DNA of 64,000 nt from Clostridium paridis (GCF_016765615.1 NZ_JAESWA010000001.1:1-64000), one strand, 5' to 3'. Numbered from the stretch's first letter, positions 18,080-25,504 are shown. Program-made: numbers and translations. The notes: generated from the letters alone by a model not told the origin.

Positions 18080-18316
18080 TTATTCTTTATATAAGCTCTG
18101 GTCAGTGTAATCAAATTCTTGATAGGAAATATTATTACAAACAATAGGATCCTCAGTAGGATCAGGTAATTTTGAGTAATCACCATTTGGAGAATAGCTT
18201 CTAAGCTCATGTTCTTCAGGTTTATAAAAATCTCTGTTGTTTGGTAGGTAATCTTTATTTTCATCTACAATATTATGAGCTAGATTATTTTTACTTCTAT
18301 GTTTATTCTTTTTCAT
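18080..18316 (-). CDS. Small hydrophilic hypothetical protein
   Basis: 78 residues, no membrane span and no recognised domain. The N-terminus is Lys/Asn rich (MKKNKHRSKNN); the rest is rich in Asp, Glu, Tyr and Pro (DYSKLPDPTEDPIV), suggesting an unstructured protein. The strong AAGGGAGG ribosome site 8 nt before the ATG argues that it is real. It is divergent from desulfoferrodoxin. An overlapping frame at 18055-18264 lacks these signals. Confidence 0.55.
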   Translation of the reverse strand: MKKNKHRSKNNLAHNIVDENKDYLPNNRDFYKPEEHELRSYSPNGDYSKLPDPTEDPIVCNNISYQEFDYTDQSLYKE

Positions 18317-18368
18317 ATATAAACCTCCCTTCGTAAGTATATTTTTAACTAAAAATCAAAAAATACTA

Positions 18369-18397
18369 TTGTAAAAGTTAGGAAGATATTATATAAT
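18369..18397 (+). promoter_or_regulatory. Promoter of the desulfoferrodoxin gene
   Basis: TTGTAA (18369-18374), 17-nt spacer, TATAAT (18392-18397). The segment TTGTAAAAGTTAGGA closely matches the promoter of the wall amidase at 58810. Confidence 0.65.
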
Positions 18398-18471
18398 GAT
18401 ATTAGGTAATAATAATTATTGTTTAATAGTGAACATAATTAGTTGAAAATTAAAAAAGTGGAGGTAGAGTA

Positions 18472-18852
18472 ATGATAGAAAAAAAGCAAATATACAGATG
18501 TGAATTATGTGGTAATATAGTAGAGGTTTTAAATGCAGGCGGAGGAACTTTAGTTTGCTGTGGAAAACCAATGACACTTTTAGAAGGAAATACAACTGAA
18601 GCAGCAACAGAAAAACATATTCCAGTTGTTACTAAGGTAGATGGTGGAGTACATGTAGTAGTTGGAGAAGTTGAACATCCAATGACAGATGCACATTCAA
18701 TACAATGGATTGAAGTAGTTACTGCAACTAAGGTATTAAGGAAAGATTTAACTCCAGCGGATAAACCAGAAGCTACTTTCCAAGTAGATGAGGATGTTAT
18801 AGAAGTAAGAGAATACTGTAATCTTCATGGATTATGGAAAACAGTACTATAA
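18472..18852 (+). CDS. dfx: Desulfoferrodoxin (superoxide reductase)
   Basis: 126 residues, class I two-iron superoxide reductase. The N-terminal desulforedoxin domain has Cys10, Cys13, Cys29 and Cys30. The catalytic neelaredoxin domain has EKHIPVV (the Glu-Lys and first His), EHPMTDAHSIQWIE (His ligands) and the C-terminal CNLHGLW (Cys/His ligands of the active iron). It reduces superoxide to peroxide without making oxygen, a marker of strict anaerobes. Own promoter, GGAGGT ribosome site and strong terminator: a single-gene unit. Confidence 0.95.
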   Translation: MIEKKQIYRCELCGNIVEVLNAGGGTLVCCGKPMTLLEGNTTEAATEKHIPVVTKVDGGVHVVVGEVEHPMTDAHSIQWIEVVTATKVLRKDLTPADKPEATFQVDEDVIEVREYCNLHGLWKTVL

Positions 18853-18871
18853 TTTATATATTTGAATTTTC

Positions 18872-18903
18872 AAAGATAAGGATTAATATCCTTATCTTTT
18901 TGC
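18872..18903 (+). terminator. Terminator after dfx
   Basis: AAAGATAAGGAT (18872-18883) pairs with ATCCTTATCTTT (18888-18899), then TT. Confidence 0.85.
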
Positions 18904-19082
18904 ATTTTAGTATAAAAATAGAATTATATAAGTGATTAGTTTTTTTATATATTTTAGAGTATAATAAGTAAGGATATTAATGAGTATTTTAAATTTATAA
19001 ATAGAATAATGTAAATATAAATTAAGTTTCAAGTTTGAGAAAAATTGAAGCTTATTTACTTAAGAAGATTAGGAGTGAGGAA

Positions 19083-19904
19083 ATGAGTTATAAACTAGTA
19101 TGTATCGATATGGATGGTACTTTGCTAAATAGTAAGCATCAAGTAACAGAATTAAATAAAAAAGCTATAAGAGAAGCTGTGGAAAAAGGAGTGAAAATCG
19201 CTATTACGACTGGAAGATTATATACTTCGGCTAGTCTTTATGCAGAACTTATAGGTGTAAAGGTAGCAGTTATATCATCAAATGGTACTTATATTAGAGA
19301 GAAGGATGAAGATAAAGTTATTTTTAAACATCCATTAAACAGAGATCAGTTTAATAAAATTTGTGATATTATTGAAAAATATAATGTAAGAACAAATTTT
19401 AATACTTTTAATAGATTTATAACCAGAGAACTTCCTGCAGAAGATAATGCTTATATGATTACCAATAAAACTGCACCTAAGCATTTACAAGTAGCATTTG
19501 GAGTTCATGAGAATATGAGAGAAGTATATGACATATATGAGGGAGAAGTTCTTAAAGCTATAATGTTTCCTGAAAGCCCTGAACTAATAGAAAAGATAAA
19601 AATGGATTTAATTGAACTTGGAGGCCTTGAAGTAGTAAGTTCTGGTCCAGATAATATAGAGATTATGGCAGAAGGAACCTCAAAGGGAAGTGGAGTAAAA
19701 GCGTTTGCTGAAATATTAGGTATAAATAGAGACGAGATTATTTGCATAGGAGATCATGAGAATGATATATCTATGGTAAAATACGCTGGACTTGGAATAG
19801 CCATGGGCAATGCAACTGAAAGCCTAAAAGCTGTGGCCGATTATATTACAGATGATAATGAAAATTCCGGTGTTGGAAAGGCTATTAATAAGTTTATATT
19901 ATAG
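19083..19904 (+). CDS. Cof-type HAD phosphatase
   Basis: 273 residues from ATG 19083 (AGGAGTGAGG upstream); the open frame begins 48 nt earlier at TTG without a good site. HAD class IIB: motif I DMDGTLL near the N-terminus, motif II TTGR, the C2 cap in the middle, Lys of motif III, and IGDHENDISM as motif IV. Cof/YkrA-type enzymes remove phosphate from sugar phosphates or flavin/PLP compounds; the substrate is unknown. One of four Cof-type genes in this window, and the most divergent of them. Monocistronic with its own terminator. Confidence 0.85.
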   Translation: MSYKLVCIDMDGTLLNSKHQVTELNKKAIREAVEKGVKIAITTGRLYTSASLYAELIGVKVAVISSNGTYIREKDEDKVIFKHPLNRDQFNKICDIIEKYNVRTNFNTFNRFITRELPAEDNAYMITNKTAPKHLQVAFGVHENMREVYDIYEGEVLKAIMFPESPELIEKIKMDLIELGGLEVVSSGPDNIEIMAEGTSKGSGVKAFAEILGINRDEIICIGDHENDISMVKYAGLGIAMGNATESLKAVADYITDDNENSGVGKAINKFIL

Positions 19905-20014
19905 GGTTTTTATAGGAAACTTAATTTATTCTTGTTTGAAAATGCTGGTATCTGGACATTTTCAGGCATGAACAAATTATTAGTTGATCTAAAACACTTT
20001 AAATAAGTAGCTTT

Positions 20015-20045
20015 AAAATCACAGAGTTATTCTGTGATTTTTATT
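20015..20045 (+). terminator. Terminator upstream of the agr locus
   Basis: AAAATCACAGA pairs with TCTGTGATTTT, then TTATT. It isolates agr from the HAD gene. Confidence 0.75.
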
Positions 20046-20083
20046 ATTTTTTAGGGATATTTAATTAAATTATATTTAAAGGT

Positions 20084-20113
20084 TACGTTTAGTATAAGAT
20101 TTCATACGTTTAG
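20084..20113 (+). promoter_or_regulatory. Two perfect LytTR (AgrA-type) binding repeats before agrB
   Basis: TACGTTTAG at 20084-20092 and again at 20105-20113, separated by exactly 12 bp, giving a 21-bp period. Both fit the general LytTR consensus [TA][AC][CA]GTTN[AG][TG]. A possible -10 is TATAAA (20122-20127); another is TACAAT (20146-20151). No good -35 exists, as expected for an activated promoter. This should be the site where the AgrA encoded downstream activates agrBD. Confidence 0.8.
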
Positions 20114-20168
20114 GACAAATATATAAAATATATGTGATTTTTTGATACAATTTTAGAGGGTGATATAC

Positions 20169-20807
20169 ATGGAGAGTGGAGCCGAAAGACATATGAATGT
20201 AATGGAGAGATTAGCAGAAATAATTATTTTAAGAATAAATAAAGTAACTAACAAGGAAGGCTTGGAACTACAAAAAATGAAATTAGGCATGGAGATACTA
20301 TTAATAAATATTTCAAAGTTTCTAATAGTATTTTTTGTAGCTTTCAAAACTAATTTAATTATTGAAGCATTTATTATTATGATTGTATTTGCTGCCCTAA
20401 GAAGCAATGCTTTTGGAATTCATTCTAAAAGCAGCATTGTTTGCACAATAACAACACTGTTATTGTTTGTAGGGGGAGGATATTTAAGTCACATTTTTTT
20501 GCTTAGCAGATACATAGTATTTCTTATCTTTATGATAATTAATGTATTACTGTATCAATATGCACCAGCAGATACTGAATATCATCCACTTTTAGGACAA
20601 GCATTTAGAAAAAGTCTAAGAAAGAAAGCAGTAATAATTGGTGTAACTTTAATGGTAATAGCTTTAATTGTTCCAAGTGAAACCATTAGAAATTTAATTA
20701 CCTTAGCATCATGTGCTGAAGTTGTTAGTATATTACCAATTACATATAAAGTATTAAATAGGAGGTATAGGAATTATGAAGGATATGAAAAAGCAATTAT
20801 TAACTAA
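20169..20807 (+). CDS. agrB: AgrB-like peptide-processing membrane endopeptidase
   Basis: 212 residues from ATG 20169 (AGAGGGTGA upstream). Several membrane spans follow a charged N-terminal helix. The catalytic pair of the AgrB cysteine protease is present: His85 and Cys92 in GIHSKSSIVC (H-x6-C), with RSNAFG before them as in the family. AgrB cleaves the AgrD C-terminal tail and forms the thiolactone or lactone ring of the signal peptide. The end of this gene overlaps agrD by 32 nt and contains its ribosome site, so the two are coupled. Confidence 0.9.
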   Translation: MESGAERHMNVMERLAEIIILRINKVTNKEGLELQKMKLGMEILLINISKFLIVFFVAFKTNLIIEAFIIMIVFAALRSNAFGIHSKSSIVCTITTLLLFVGGGYLSHIFLLSRYIVFLIFMIINVLLYQYAPADTEYHPLLGQAFRKSLRKKAVIIGVTLMVIALIVPSETIRNLITLASCAEVVSILPITYKVLNRRYRNYEGYEKAIIN

Positions 20808-20922
20808 GATTGGTGAAGCTTCATCAAAAATAAGCGATAAAGCAATGGGTAAATGTATAATGATCGGTTTATATGAACCTAAGATACCAGCTGAAATGCT
20901 TAAAAAGAATGAAGATAAGTAA
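20776..20922 (+). CDS. agrD: AgrD-like autoinducing peptide precursor
   Basis: 48 codons, ATG 20776 to TAA 20920-20922, in a different frame from agrB, whose 3' end it overlaps; AGGAGG (20760-20765) is its ribosome site. It has the three AgrD parts: an amphipathic leader (MKDMKKQLLTKIGEASSK), a core starting at Cys27 (GKCIMIGLY), and an acidic/Pro tail (EPKIPAEML) cut by AgrB. The mature ring presumably starts at Cys27 or shortly before it and ends at one of the hydrophobic residues Ile30-Tyr33; the exact end is a guess. This gene is short and easily missed. Confidence 0.88.
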   Translation: MKDMKKQLLTKIGEASSKISDKAMGKCIMIGLYEPKIPAEMLKKNEDK

Positions 20923-20936
20923 AGACCATTAAAAGT

Positions 20937-20983
20937 AATAAGAGATACAATTTTAAATCAAATTGTATCTCTTATTATTTTTT
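20937..20983 (+). terminator. Terminator between agrBD and agrCA
   Basis: AATAAGAGATACAATTT (20937-20953) pairs perfectly with the 17 nt at 20960-20976, followed by ATTTTTT. It separates agrBD from agrCA, so the sensor pair likely has its own promoter; TATAAT at 21001-21006 is a candidate -10 without a clear -35. Confidence 0.88.
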
Positions 20984-21042
20984 ATAGAATAATATTGTGA
21001 TATAATGTAATAAAATGTAATGTAAGGAGAAAATCGTGCTTT

Positions 21043-22356
21043 ATGCAGATATATATAAAGGTATTGGTAACTGTATTACTTATATACACAGCTATAATTA
21101 ATATAGCACCATTTAAAATAAAAATAAAAGATATAATATCAATGATAGTCTTGTCAGTACTTGTAGCAACAGCTGTTATTAATATTAATGAATTTATAAT
21201 TATGTTACCAATTATAATGATTAGCATTGTATTCTTATATAAAAATAGTAAGAACATGCTAATGGGTATAATAGTATCGCTACTATCAATTATTATTGCT
21301 GTGGTTATAGATTATAGTGCAAGTTATATTTTTATGTTTATATTTAACATTGAACCAAGTAAGATTACAGATATTAGTATGTTATATGCTGAATTTGCAT
21401 TGACAGAGTTTATATTAATATACGTAACTACCAAAATGATACGGTTTGTTATAAAAAAGAGAAATAATATTTTTAATATTGAACTAAAAAATAAGTTCTC
21501 AATATTAATAACCTTAAGCTTATTAATAACGCTTATAATATTTTACATAAATATTATATTGGGAAGTAAATTTGGATTTACAAATGAAGTTCTTAAGGTA
21601 AATGGATTATTATTTTTTATATACTTTATTCTTTTAGGTGTAGTTATGCTTATATTATTTAAGAGTATTACTAAAGAGATGGAACTAAAAAACAAACAGA
21701 CTCACTTTGAGAGCTTACAAAAGTATACAGATAATTTAGAAAATCTATATGGTGACATGAGAGCATTTAAACATGACTACGTGAATATAATTTCTTCAAT
21801 GATTGGTTACATTGAAGATGATGATATGGAAGGACTAAAGAAGCATTTCAATGAAAATATATTACCTTTAAGCAATGAGATGGGTAAAAATAATTCTAAA
21901 ATAGCGCTGCTTAAAAATATAAAGATTCCAGAAATCAAGGGGTTATTATCTTCAAAGCTTATAAGGGCACAAGAAATGGGAATTGAATTATTTATAGATA
22001 TAGTAGAGCCTATTGAAAATATAGATATGGATATTATAGATATAAGTAGATCTTTGGGAATATTATTAGACAACGCTATTGAGGCAGGTGAAAAATGCGA
22101 AAATCCTACGGTAAAAATTGCATTTGTTAAGAGGGGACAAGCGTTGATTATAGCAATATTAAACAAATGTCCAGAAGATACGCCTCCTATATATAAGATT
22201 TATAAGAAGGGGTATTCTACAAAAGGAGAAAATAGAGGAGTTGGACTTAGTAATTTAAAAGAGATACTTGAAAAGTATAATAATGTTTCTATAGACACGA
22301 CAATAGAAAATGAGGAGTTCATACAAAAAATAACTATTGATAGTAATTTTGTATAA
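21043..22356 (+). CDS. agrC: AgrC-like sensor histidine kinase
   Basis: 437 residues. Six membrane spans in the first ~215 residues form the peptide sensor, then a coiled stretch and the HPK10-type core: His244 in RAFKHDYVN is the phosphorylation site, the N box is LDNAIEAGEKC near 342-352, and the GHKL G box is NRGVGLSNLKEIL near the end. It should sense the AgrD-derived peptide and phosphorylate AgrA. ATG 21043 follows AAGGAGA at a 12-nt spacing, slightly long. Next to agrA, 15 nt apart. Confidence 0.88.
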   Translation: MQIYIKVLVTVLLIYTAIINIAPFKIKIKDIISMIVLSVLVATAVININEFIIMLPIIMISIVFLYKNSKNMLMGIIVSLLSIIIAVVIDYSASYIFMFIFNIEPSKITDISMLYAEFALTEFILIYVTTKMIRFVIKKRNNIFNIELKNKFSILITLSLLITLIIFYINIILGSKFGFTNEVLKVNGLLFFIYFILLGVVMLILFKSITKEMELKNKQTHFESLQKYTDNLENLYGDMRAFKHDYVNIISSMIGYIEDDDMEGLKKHFNENILPLSNEMGKNNSKIALLKNIKIPEIKGLLSSKLIRAQEMGIELFIDIVEPIENIDMDIIDISRSLGILLDNAIEAGEKCENPTVKIAFVKRGQALIIAILNKCPEDTPPIYKIYKKGYSTKGENRGVGLSNLKEILEKYNNVSIDTTIENEEFIQKITIDSNFV

Positions 22357-22371
22357 GATGGGGGAGTATAG

Positions 22372-23100
22372 ATGCTTAAAGTATTTATATGTGAGGATAA
22401 TGATGAACAAAGAAATGCCTATAAAAAGGCAGTTAATGATACAATAATTATTGAAAATTTCGATATGAGTATAGCTTTAGTTACTCCTAAGCCCCAAGAT
22501 GTTATAGAGTATATTAAAAATAATGAGGGTACTAGTTTATATTTTTTAGATGTAGATTTAAAACAAGAGCTTAATGGGATAGCGCTTGCAGCAGAAATAC
22601 GAAAATATGATCCTAGAGGATTTATTGTATTTATAACAACACATGGAGAAATGAGTTATTTGACATTTACCTTTAAGGTGGAAGCATTAGATTATATAAT
22701 CAAGGATAATCCAAAGGAAGTAAAAGATAGAATAAGAGAATGTATTTTAAATGCTAATGAGAAATATTCTTCAAAAAATTCCGATATGGAAGTGTTTAAT
22801 GTTAAGATAAATGAGAAGATAATCAATATAGAATTTAATAAAATACTATTCTTCGAAACATCTACTAGAGCGCATAAAGTAGTTGTTCATGCTACTGATA
22901 GGCATATTGAATTTAATGGTAAGCTTAGTGACATCGAGGGAAAATTAGATGATAGATTTTATAGATGTCATAAATCTTATATAGTCAATAGGCGTAATAT
23001 TAAGGAAATTGATACCAGAGATAGGATAGCATATATGATAAATGATGAAGAATGCATAATTTCTAATAGACATTTAAAAGGACTTACAAAAGCAAAATAG
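22372..23100 (+). CDS. agrA: AgrA-like LytTR response regulator
   Basis: 242 residues. N-terminal receiver domain (FICEDNDEQR acidic pair; phosphoacceptor Asp60 in YFLDVDL), then a C-terminal LytTR DNA-binding domain (about 140-240) with the RCHKSYIVNRRNI signature. It should bind paired LytTR repeats, and a perfect pair is found upstream of agrB at 20084-20113, closing a positive loop. Good ribosome site (GGGGGAG). Last gene of the agr locus. Confidence 0.9.
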   Translation: MLKVFICEDNDEQRNAYKKAVNDTIIIENFDMSIALVTPKPQDVIEYIKNNEGTSLYFLDVDLKQELNGIALAAEIRKYDPRGFIVFITTHGEMSYLTFTFKVEALDYIIKDNPKEVKDRIRECILNANEKYSSKNSDMEVFNVKINEKIINIEFNKILFFETSTRAHKVVVHATDRHIEFNGKLSDIEGKLDDRFYRCHKSYIVNRRNIKEIDTRDRIAYMINDEECIISNRHLKGLTKAK

Positions 23101-23118
23101 GTATTATGGAGAAATCAT

Positions 23119-23154
23119 AAAGCGTGCTAAGGATAATTAGTACGCTTTGTTTTT
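23119..23154 (+). terminator. Terminator after agrA
   Basis: AAAGCGTGCTAA (23119-23130) pairs with TTAGTACGCTTT (23137-23148, one G-U), followed by GTTTTT. Confidence 0.85.
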
Positions 23155-23175
23155 ATAATATTTTAAGCACTAAGG

Positions 23176-23210
23176 AAAATTTGTCCAAAAAGTCATGGAG
23201 AATTACGAAT
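23176..23210 (+). promoter_or_regulatory. Putative sigma-dependent autoregulatory promoter, module A
   Basis: AAAATTTGTC (23176-23185), 19 nt, ACGAAT (23205-23210), 33 nt before the first gene. The same bipartite motif with identical spacing lies before the paralogous operon (44250-44284, AAAATTTGTC-N19-ACGTAT). The CG-containing -10-like part resembles ECF sigma promoters. Confidence 0.6.
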
Positions 23211-23243
23211 ATAGGATAAAGAGTTAAAAGCAGGTGAATTAAA

Positions 23244-24029
23244 ATGGATAAAAACATATTAAGATTACTAAATGAAAGCGCATATGAAGATAGTGAAATT
23301 GAAGAATATATGAGCTTTGCAACTATTGATGAAGCGAAATTAAATAGAATAACAAATGATATTAAACTGAAAATTGCTAAGGATGCTTTAAGAGAATGTG
23401 GAATATATGTAGAAAGTATTTTATATGAAGGGGAGCGAATTGAGAAAGTAATTAAAGGAACAGATATAGATATGCTTGAGAGTTCGGCGATGGTGAATAT
23501 GATGATGCCTATTCCATTTATGACAGGTGATGGATTTTCCTTTAATAGATTATTGTTTTGTACAAATGAAAGAATAATTGTTATCGCATCTAATTATTAT
23601 AATAATCCTTTAGGAATTAAAAGTTATCATAGGAAAGACATAAAAAAGATAAGTATTGGAAAGAAGGTAAAAAGAAGATTCCGATTAAATAATTTTTTAA
23701 AAGACAATAGATCTATTTTTAAGATTCTTTTCATGATTTTTTCCTCTCTGCCAATATTATTTGGAATAGGTGTGTCAGGATACTTTATTAAAATATTTAT
23801 TGAGGAGTTTATTATAAATTCTGAATTAATATCTATAACATGTGCGAGGATTATTGTATTTATATTCTTATATATACTAATTGTTCGTCCAAAACTCATA
23901 ACAGAAATACTAGTGGAAATAAAAGATGGAACAAGTTATGATTTGATAGTTAGAAATTATGATTATAAAGATATCCATAGCTATTTGTACAAGTCTTGGA
24001 TTATGCGAGGTAATAGCTATGACAGATAG
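23244..24029 (+). CDS. Membrane partner of sigma factor, module A (uncharacterised)
   Basis: 261 residues, not a family I can name. Charged N-terminal part (1-60) with EEYMSFATIDEAKLNRIT, a middle soluble domain (65-150) with LYEGERIEKVIKGTD and LLFCTNERIIVIA (PH-domain-like strands), two membrane spans (about 155-180 and 197-215), and a C-terminal soluble strand pair EILVEIKDGTSYDLIVRNYDY. The gene at 44847 encodes a clear paralogue with the same plan. It overlaps the sigma gene by 11 nt. By context it could be an anti-sigma factor or membrane sensor holding the sigma; no ZAS zinc motif is present. That role is inference. Confidence 0.75.
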   Translation: MDKNILRLLNESAYEDSEIEEYMSFATIDEAKLNRITNDIKLKIAKDALRECGIYVESILYEGERIEKVIKGTDIDMLESSAMVNMMMPIPFMTGDGFSFNRLLFCTNERIIVIASNYYNNPLGIKSYHRKDIKKISIGKKVKRRFRLNNFLKDNRSIFKILFMIFSSLPILFGIGVSGYFIKIFIEEFIINSELISITCARIIVFIFLYILIVRPKLITEILVEIKDGTSYDLIVRNYDYKDIHSYLYKSWIMRGNSYDR

Positions 24030-24579
24030 GGATATTGTTTTAGCTATAATGGCTCACAAAGAAAGTGCATTAGAAGAACTCAAGATAAAATACGGAAGAT
24101 TATTATATGGAGTTATAAATAAGACATTAAACTCTATAAGTTATACGATGGATATAGAAGAATGTTTTAATGATGTATTACTAACTATATGGAATAACAT
24201 AGATTGCTATGATGAAAATAAAGGGCAGCTTAGGAATTTTTTAATATCAATAGCTAAATACAAGGCACTTGATTACAAAAGGAAAATATGTAAGATTAAA
24301 ATACATTTAGAGTTAAATGAAGAAATTATAGATCAAAGAGATGGAAAAGAAGATATTACAGAAGTAGATGATGAAGCATTTTATAATCTGATAGAAAACT
24401 TAAATGAAAAAGATAAGGTTATATTTGTTAAGAAATATCTACTTGATGAACCGATAGAAAAAATATCTATAGAACTAAAGATCAGTAAGGAAGCTATATA
24501 TAAACGCTTAATTAGAGGAAGAGAGAAAATAAGAGAGAATATCTTAAAAGAAGAAGGAGAAGAAAAATGTACTATGTGA
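24019..24579 (+). CDS. Sigma-70-family (ECF-like) RNA polymerase sigma factor, module A
   Basis: 186 residues from ATG 24019 (GCGAGG upstream); the longer frame runs back into the previous gene. Region 2 is IEECFNDVLLTIWNNIDCYD...FLISIAKYKALDYKRK, region 4 is LNEKDKVIFVKKYLLDEPIEKISIELKISKEAIYKRLIRGREKIRE with a helix-turn-helix. No region 3, so ECF type. Paralogous to the product at 44308. Overlaps the upstream membrane gene by 11 nt and the downstream small gene by 13 nt. Expected to direct transcription of its own operon through the shared motif. Confidence 0.85.
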   Translation: MTDRDIVLAIMAHKESALEELKIKYGRLLYGVINKTLNSISYTMDIEECFNDVLLTIWNNIDCYDENKGQLRNFLISIAKYKALDYKRKICKIKIHLELNEEIIDQRDGKEDITEVDDEAFYNLIENLNEKDKVIFVKKYLLDEPIEKISIELKISKEAIYKRLIRGREKIRENILKEEGEEKCTM

Positions 24580-24908
24580 AAATTTTCCCAAATGTATATG
24601 TAGATAACTCAACCAATGAAGTTTTAAAAGATATTTATTTTACACTTGAAGGAATAGAAGGATCTGATATAAGGTTTAAAAAAGTTCGAAAGAATATGAT
24701 GGAAGCTAAAGCAATAGTAACAACAAAAGCCAAAACATATAAAAAGTTATTTATGTACCATCTTGATAATAACAATTTAAAACATGAGTATTTAATAAGT
24801 GATAGCATTATATGGGGAGATAATAAAGATATAAAGATTGATATCTTAGATATTAACGCAGATGGAACATATAAAATTATAGTAGATAAAGAGTTTGTTC
24901 TAAATTAA
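24567..24908 (+). CDS. Hypothetical protein in sigma module A
   Basis: 113 residues, soluble, mostly predicted beta strand (KIFPNVYVDNSTNEVLKDIYFTLEG at the start is split by charged turns). No membrane span or known motif. It starts inside the end of the sigma gene (13-nt overlap) behind AAGGAGAAG, so it is part of the operon. Absent from the paralogous module at 44308, so it is accessory rather than core. Function unknown. Confidence 0.65.
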   Translation: MYYVKIFPNVYVDNSTNEVLKDIYFTLEGIEGSDIRFKKVRKNMMEAKAIVTTKAKTYKKLFMYHLDNNNLKHEYLISDSIIWGDNKDIKIDILDINADGTYKIIVDKEFVLN

Positions 24909-24936
24909 TAATATTTAGAGAAGGGGGAAAAGAAAA

Positions 24937-25278
24937 GTGGCAAAATATGAAAAGATTATAAAGGGAGATTTTGGCTCAGTTGTTAATGCAATTGATGAAA
25001 AGGTACTTAATAGCGCTATGAGTATGAACTTAGTAGATGAAAGTAATTATGTCTGTGGTGAAACATTAGTAGCAGTCCGTGTATATGATAAGTATTTTAT
25101 GCGTAATGAAAGTAGGGCGAGTTTGACGATTACTATAGTGGGAAGCAATAGTGAAATATTTATTTCAGCCATAGGTGCAGGAGGGGGCTCAGGAGTAATA
25201 TTTAACTTTAGTCTTGGAGCAGAAAATGACTTGGTAAAAGTTGTAGAGTCAGCAGTAAATGAATTAAATACTATGTAA
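24937..25278 (+). CDS. DUF6054-like small protein in sigma module A
   Basis: 113 residues from GTG 24937 with AAGGGGG upstream. The opening KYEKIIKGDFGSVVNAID, a central CGETLVAVRVYDKYF strand and a glycine-rich SAIGAGGGSGVIF loop resemble DUF6054 proteins, small proteins of unknown function common in Clostridia; this match is from memory and moderate. No signal or membrane span. Last gene of the operon, followed by a terminator. Confidence 0.6.
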   Translation: MAKYEKIIKGDFGSVVNAIDEKVLNSAMSMNLVDESNYVCGETLVAVRVYDKYFMRNESRASLTITIVGSNSEIFISAIGAGGGSGVIFNFSLGAENDLVKVVESAVNELNTM

Positions 25279-25334
25279 GCCTAACAAATAGATAGCCATT
25301 TGTTAACTGAAACTAAATTGAATAATTTTTTTAT

Positions 25335-25367
25335 AAACACCACTTAACTTAGTGGTGTTTTTTTTAT
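25335..25367 (+). terminator. Terminator of sigma module A operon
   Basis: AAACACCACT pairs with AGTGGTGTTT around 'taactt', then eight T. Confidence 0.9.
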
Positions 25368-25430
25368 TTAAATATAGTATTGTTGTACTTTTGCCACATT
25401 ATAAAGGCAATAAGTAGATAGCTTCAAACA

Positions 25431-25459
25431 TTGACTGTAAATATATGGGAATATATAAT
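25431..25459 (+). promoter_or_regulatory. Promoter of the cohesin/mannosidase operon
   Basis: TTGACT (25431-25436), 17-nt spacer, TATAAT (25454-25459), about 45 nt before the first gene. Confidence 0.75.
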
Positions 25460-25466
25460 AAAAGCA

Positions 25467-25481
25467 TGATAAACGTTTACA
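25467..25481 (+). promoter_or_regulatory. Possible CcpA (cre-like) operator downstream of the promoter
   Basis: TGATAAACGTTTACA is a near palindrome (TAAACGTTTA core with TG/CA flanks) located 8-22 nt after the -10, a blocking position. It is one base longer than the classical cre TGNAANCGNTNNCA and closer to the TGTAA-N-TTACA variant described for clostridia. Inferred, untested. Confidence 0.45.
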
Positions 25482-25504
25482 GAAATAGGAGTTAAGGGGG
25501 AAGT

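Noticed and set aside
18055-18264. Alternative minus-strand frame overlapping the 78-residue protein
   Set aside because: Lacks a ribosome site, whereas the overlapping frame starting at 18316 has a strong one.
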